16,794 bases of DNA from Methanomassiliicoccales archaeon (GTDB taxonomy: Archaea; Thermoplasmatota; Thermoplasmata; Methanomassiliicoccales; JACIVX01). This document shows, piece after piece, positions 14,518 to 16,794 of the stretch; the first letter of the stretch is position 1, and each line of letters opens with the position of its first letter. Where the stretch lies: NCBI GenBank assembly GCA_024464195.1, contig JANHAK010000006.1, positions 1-16,794 of the forward strand, in the 5' to 3' direction. The notes below the pieces were generated by a model. That model was not told the origin of the DNA and searched no databases. It saw nothing but the letters and a program-made list of their open reading frames with translations. A program made the position numbers and the translations under genes.

Positions 14518-15378
14518 TCATTCAGATTCGATGTCAACAAGTGGCGCTATTCTTTTGATCGATGCCTCAATGAAATTACGGTCCTCAATAATAAGTTTGA
14601 TTGCACTATTGGGACAAAATTCCACGCACCGCGCACAGCCCTTACACAAATCTTCCCGAATTCTTGCTGAGCCATCTTCAAGAGAAATTGCGTCGACGAA
14701 ACACACATCGTTCTTGATGCACGCGCCACAGCCTTTGCACAAATCTTCATCGATTTCGATACGTATGCCTGGCATTTTTGTAACAGTATCGCTTATTTTC
14801 TTTGAAAGCTGAGGTATCATTCTCCAAAGACAACAACAAGGACAGCAACTGCAAATCGATAGCAATTCCTCTTTTGGCGTATTCGAAAATACCACACTAT
14901 CGATCTTGTTTCGGCCAACTAGGTGGACGAGCCCTGCCTTTCTGCATTTTTCTAGATGAGCGAGAGCTTCTTCCATCGTGACCAATCTGCCTAGCCGCCT
15001 GTCGATCTTCAAGACGCCCCTTCCAAGAAAAATGCATCCTAGATCCTGTGGATAATCTTTACATCCATTTGCCTCCCGACAAATACAATGATTCATAATG
15101 AAATGATATCGCGATTCCCTGATGAAGTGCTCAATAATCTGAGAAGGAAGCACCATTGCTTCTGGCTCAAAACTGAGATCGATCTTAATCACTTTGTTTT
15201 TCTTTTGATTTTTCTCGATTACACTGTCCTTTGGGAGAATGATAATGTCATCGTCTTCAAAGAATGCAAATTCAATAGCATGACCGATCACTGGAAAATT
15301 TGTGAGTTTTGCGAGGAAGAATCTTTTATTGAAGGTTCTCTTGATCAATTTCATTGAAAGAATCGTTCTGAAGCCCAT
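14518..15378 (-). CDS. Cys-rich ferredoxin-like 2x[4Fe-4S] protein
   Basis: A cytoplasmic 286-residue electron-transfer or cofactor protein. The C-terminus has two ferredoxin motifs: Cys214, 217, 220 and 226 (CxxCxxCx5C, an atypical last spacing without Pro) and Cys245, 248, 251 and 255 (CxxCxxCxxxCP). The N-terminal part carries HCICREANGCKDYPQDLGCIFLG (Cys98, 100, 106, 115), the EEALAHLEKCRKAGLVH segment (Cys145), and CSCCPCCC at 176-183. That is about eleven further cysteines, enough for another cluster or metal site. Such proteins occur in anaerobic archaea and bacteria; no reaction is established. ATG 15354 (residue 9) may be the real start, since CATATTAT lies 25-30 bases upstream of it, fitting a leaderless mRNA. 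Two inverted repeats lie just upstream of the gene. Confidence 0.87.
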   Translation of the reverse strand: MGFRTILSMKLIKRTFNKRFFLAKLTNFPVIGHAIEFAFFEDDDIIILPKDSVIEKNQKKNKVIKIDLSFEPEAMVLPSQIIEHFIRESRYHFIMNHCICREANGCKDYPQDLGCIFLGRGVLKIDRRLGRLVTMEEALAHLEKCRKAGLVHLVGRNKIDSVVFSNTPKEELLSICSCCPCCCLWRMIPQLSKKISDTVTKMPGIRIEIDEDLCKGCGACIKNDVCFVDAISLEDGSARIREDLCKGCARCVEFCPNSAIKLIIEDRNFIEASIKRIAPLVDIESE

Positions 15379-15382
15379 AATA

Positions 15383-15402
15383 TGTCAAGAATACAGCTGA
15401 CA
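15383..15402. promoter_or_regulatory. Inverted repeat TGTCA-N10-TGACA upstream of the ferredoxin gene
   Basis: Perfect 5-bp arms ten bases apart, about one helical turn from centre to centre plus half. This is the usual geometry for a dimeric helix-turn-helix regulator. It starts five bases upstream of the ATG at 15378 and adjoins the TATA-like box. The binding protein is unknown. Confidence 0.35.
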
Positions 15403-15403
15403 G

Positions 15404-15414
15404 AACTTGAAGTT
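15404..15414. repeat. AACTT-G-AAGTT palindrome upstream of the ferredoxin gene
   Basis: An 11-bp inverted repeat directly next to the TGTCA/TGACA pair. Its half-site AACTT also occurs, in the same inverted orientation but with a 7-base spacer, upstream of the C_GCAxxG_C_C gene at 13403-13421. Shared regulation is possible, but the half-site is short. Confidence 0.3.
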
Positions 15415-15439
15415 TTGGAGATCATGAAAAGATAAGAAT

Positions 15440-15474
15440 TAAAAAATGAAGAAATCACAATGTCACATGAAAAA
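15440..15474 (-). terminator. T-rich 3' tract after tRNA-Ala
   Basis: On the minus strand the tRNA end is followed within 3-7 bases by TTTTT (15470-15474) and later by TTTTTT (around 15441-15446). U-rich tracts are the normal archaeal termination signal. No hairpin accompanies them. Confidence 0.45.
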
Positions 15475-15476
15475 GG

Positions 15477-15550
15477 TGGACCGAGTGGGATTTGAACCCA
15501 CGACCTCCTGCTTGCAAAGCAGACGATCTTCCAGACTGATCTATCGGCCC
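15477..15550 (-). tRNA. tRNA-Ala, anticodon TGC
   Basis: The 74-base cloverleaf folds completely: acceptor GGGCCGA with TCGGTCC, D stem GATC/GATC, anticodon stem TCTGC/GCAGG with loop TTTGCAA, a 5-base variable region, and T stem GTGGG/CCCAC with loop TTCAAAT. The anticodon is TGC (Ala). The acceptor stem contains the G3:U70 wobble pair, and A73 is the discriminator; both are recognised by AlaRS. CC follows A73 on the template, but a full CCA is not encoded. There is no intron. It stands alone between the ferredoxin-like gene and ilvD. Confidence 0.97.
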
Positions 15551-15577
15551 GTTGAGTTGGCGTAGTATCGCAACGTC

Positions 15578-15587
15578 TTTTAAAAAT
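15578..15587 (-). promoter_or_regulatory. Putative TATA box of tRNA-Ala
   Basis: On the minus strand TTTTTAAAAG is centred about 32 bases before the first base of the tRNA, the usual place for an archaeal TATA box. It lies in the 86-bp gap after ilvD. Confidence 0.5.
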
Positions 15588-15636
15588 TTCGATGTCTTTC
15601 AGACGATAATGGAGTAGGAGACATCAATAAAGGCGT

Positions 15637-16794
15637 TCATCTGCATACAGCACCTTTAGATGCATTGGAAACAAGACGCTGATATTTCTGAAGAACTCCC
15701 TTTGTGACTCCCTTCTTAGGTACGACCTTTTCGAGTCTGCTCTGGATCTCATCATCAGCAACGAGCAATTCTAGCCTTCTTCTGGGAATATCGATGAGGA
15801 TCTCATCACCATCCTGAACTGCAGCGATAGGCCCCCTCTCATACGCCTCTGGACTTACGTGACCAATACACGGCCCTCTTGTTGCTCCGGAAAATCTTCC
15901 ATCGGTGATTAGTGCAACGCTATCCGATAAGCCCATGCCTGCGATCAAGCTCGTCGGCGATAACATCTCAGGCATCCCCGGGCCTCCCTTCGGTCCGACA
16001 TACCTAATAACGACAACGTCTCCTTTCCTGATTGCACCTTGAGTGATTGCTTCAATCGCCTCCTGTTCAGAATCGAAGACTTTTGCTTTGCCCTTGAATT
16101 TCAGCATATCACTACTCACAGCCGCCTGTTTTACAACAGATCCTTCGGGTGCAAGACTACCATATAAAACGGCGATTCCCCCTTCCACATGAAACGGCTT
16201 TGAGATTGGTCTAATGATCTCACCATCGAAAATGACCGCTTCATCCGCTATCTGATAGATCGTTTTGCCCGAAACTGTCATGACGTCGGTGAGCTTCCTT
16301 TTGAGTCTCTTTAAGACGGCGGGCACACCACCAGCTCTCTCAAAATCACTCATAAAGTAGGGACCGCTCGGTCGCAAACTCGTGATATGAGGGATCTGCT
16401 TTGAAATTTTGTCAAAAGTTTCAAGTTTAATGTCATAACCGAATTCGGCAGCGATCGCCGGGATATGAAGTGCTGTGTTCGTCGAGCCACCAATCGCCAT
16501 GTCGACCTTAATTGCGTTTAGAAATGTATCCTCGGTCACGAATTTGCTCGGTTTCATATTTTTGCGAACCAACTCAACAATGCGGCGACCCGTTTCCCTT
16601 GCGATCTCCTTCTTTTTCCTGCTGATTGCAAGGGAGCTCCCACAACCGACAAGACTCAGCCCCATCGCTTCCGTAAGACATGCCATTGTGTTAGCCGTGA
16701 ACAGTCCCGCACAAGCACCCTCTCCAGGGCATGCGTACTTCTCGACCGTTGAGACTTTGTTTTTATCAGCCCTTCCTGCAGCATACTCACCCAA
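15637..16794 (-). CDS. ilvD: Dihydroxy-acid dehydratase, 5' end missing
   Basis: Converts 2,3-dihydroxy-isovalerate and 2,3-dihydroxy-3-methylvalerate to the 2-oxoacids of valine and isoleucine synthesis. The frame is still open at the window edge, and about the first third (roughly 165 residues, with the first Fe-S cysteine) is outside. The visible 385 codons contain CPGEGACAGLFTANTMAC (Fe-S cysteines), VDMAIGGSTNTALHIPAIA, YFMSDFERAGGVPAVLKRL, RYVGPKGGPGMPEM, and the active-site TDGRFSGATRGPCIGHVSPEA. All are as expected for IlvD, with no sign of degeneration. Together with the acetolactate-synthase-type gene at the other end it makes a second branched-chain amino-acid enzyme in the window, but the two are not in one operon. 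The Lrp/AsnC gene nearby could be its regulator; this is only a suggestion. Confidence 0.97.
   Translation of the reverse strand: MGEYAAGRADKNKVSTVEKYACPGEGACAGLFTANTMACLTEAMGLSLVGCGSSLAISRKKKEIARETGRRIVELVRKNMKPSKFVTEDTFLNAIKVDMAIGGSTNTALHIPAIAAEFGYDIKLETFDKISKQIPHITSLRPSGPYFMSDFERAGGVPAVLKRLKRKLTDVMTVSGKTIYQIADEAVIFDGEIIRPISKPFHVEGGIAVLYGSLAPEGSVVKQAAVSSDMLKFKGKAKVFDSEQEAIEAITQGAIRKGDVVVIRYVGPKGGPGMPEMLSPTSLIAGMGLSDSVALITDGRFSGATRGPCIGHVSPEAYERGPIAAVQDGDEILIDIPRRRLELLVADDEIQSRLEKVVPKKGVTKGVLQKYQRLVSNASKGAVCR

Noticed and set aside
14417..14812. Plus-strand frame of 131 codons at the ferredoxin 3' end
   Set aside because: Three quarters of it is antisense to the ferredoxin Cys motifs; the unique first 33 codons look like non-coding AT-rich sequence.
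1..16794. CRISPR array, insertion sequence, integrase or phage gene
   Set aside because: No regularly spaced repeats, no transposase or integrase motif and no terminal inverted repeats with target duplications were seen.

Overview
The window is archaeal chromosome, almost certainly from a euryarchaeote. The archaeal markers are an AlaRS with a Cys-rich N-terminal zinc motif, the ribosomal and RNA polymerase order S13-S4-S11-RpoD, the large subunit of the archaea-specific DNA polymerase D, a NOG1-like GTPase, and AT-rich TATA-type promoters with several apparently leaderless starts. The Fe-S domain in RpoD, the stand-alone MEDS sensor and the Cys-rich ferredoxin point to an anaerobe, perhaps of the Thermoplasmatota or methanogen-related lineages. 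That placement is an inference from gene content and gene style only.

Layout. Positions 1-1068 hold the 3' part of an acetolactate-synthase-type TPP enzyme. Positions 1174-4450 hold alaS and an overlapping VIT1/CCC1-like membrane protein gene. Positions 4614-7086 hold a tight plus-strand operon for S13, S4, S11 and RNA polymerase subunit D. It meets, with only 4 bp between stop codons, a minus-strand pair (7091-11434): the PolD large subunit and, upstream of it, a NOG1-like GTPase. A divergent promoter region at 11435-11502 then leads into a plus-strand gene fusing a ModE-type winged helix to a Nudix hydrolase, followed by an Lrp/AsnC regulator. From 12772 to the end everything is on the minus strand: a C_GCAxxG_C_C redox-family protein, a MEDS-domain sensor, a Cys-rich ferredoxin-like protein, tRNA-Ala(TGC) and the 3' two-thirds of ilvD.

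How the parts relate. The first two thirds is core information processing: aminoacylation, ribosome, transcription and replication. Both ends carry enzymes that work in branched-chain amino-acid synthesis (acetolactate synthase type and IlvD), about 15 kb apart. Between 11.5 and 15.4 kb lies an accessory-looking block of two regulators and three redox or sensor proteins. Each gene has its own upstream region, and several of these contain inverted repeats. This block, above all the ModE-winged-helix/Nudix fusion and the ferredoxin with a Cys-dense CxCCxCCC segment, is the least conventional part. No CRISPR array, insertion sequence, phage gene or intein was seen.
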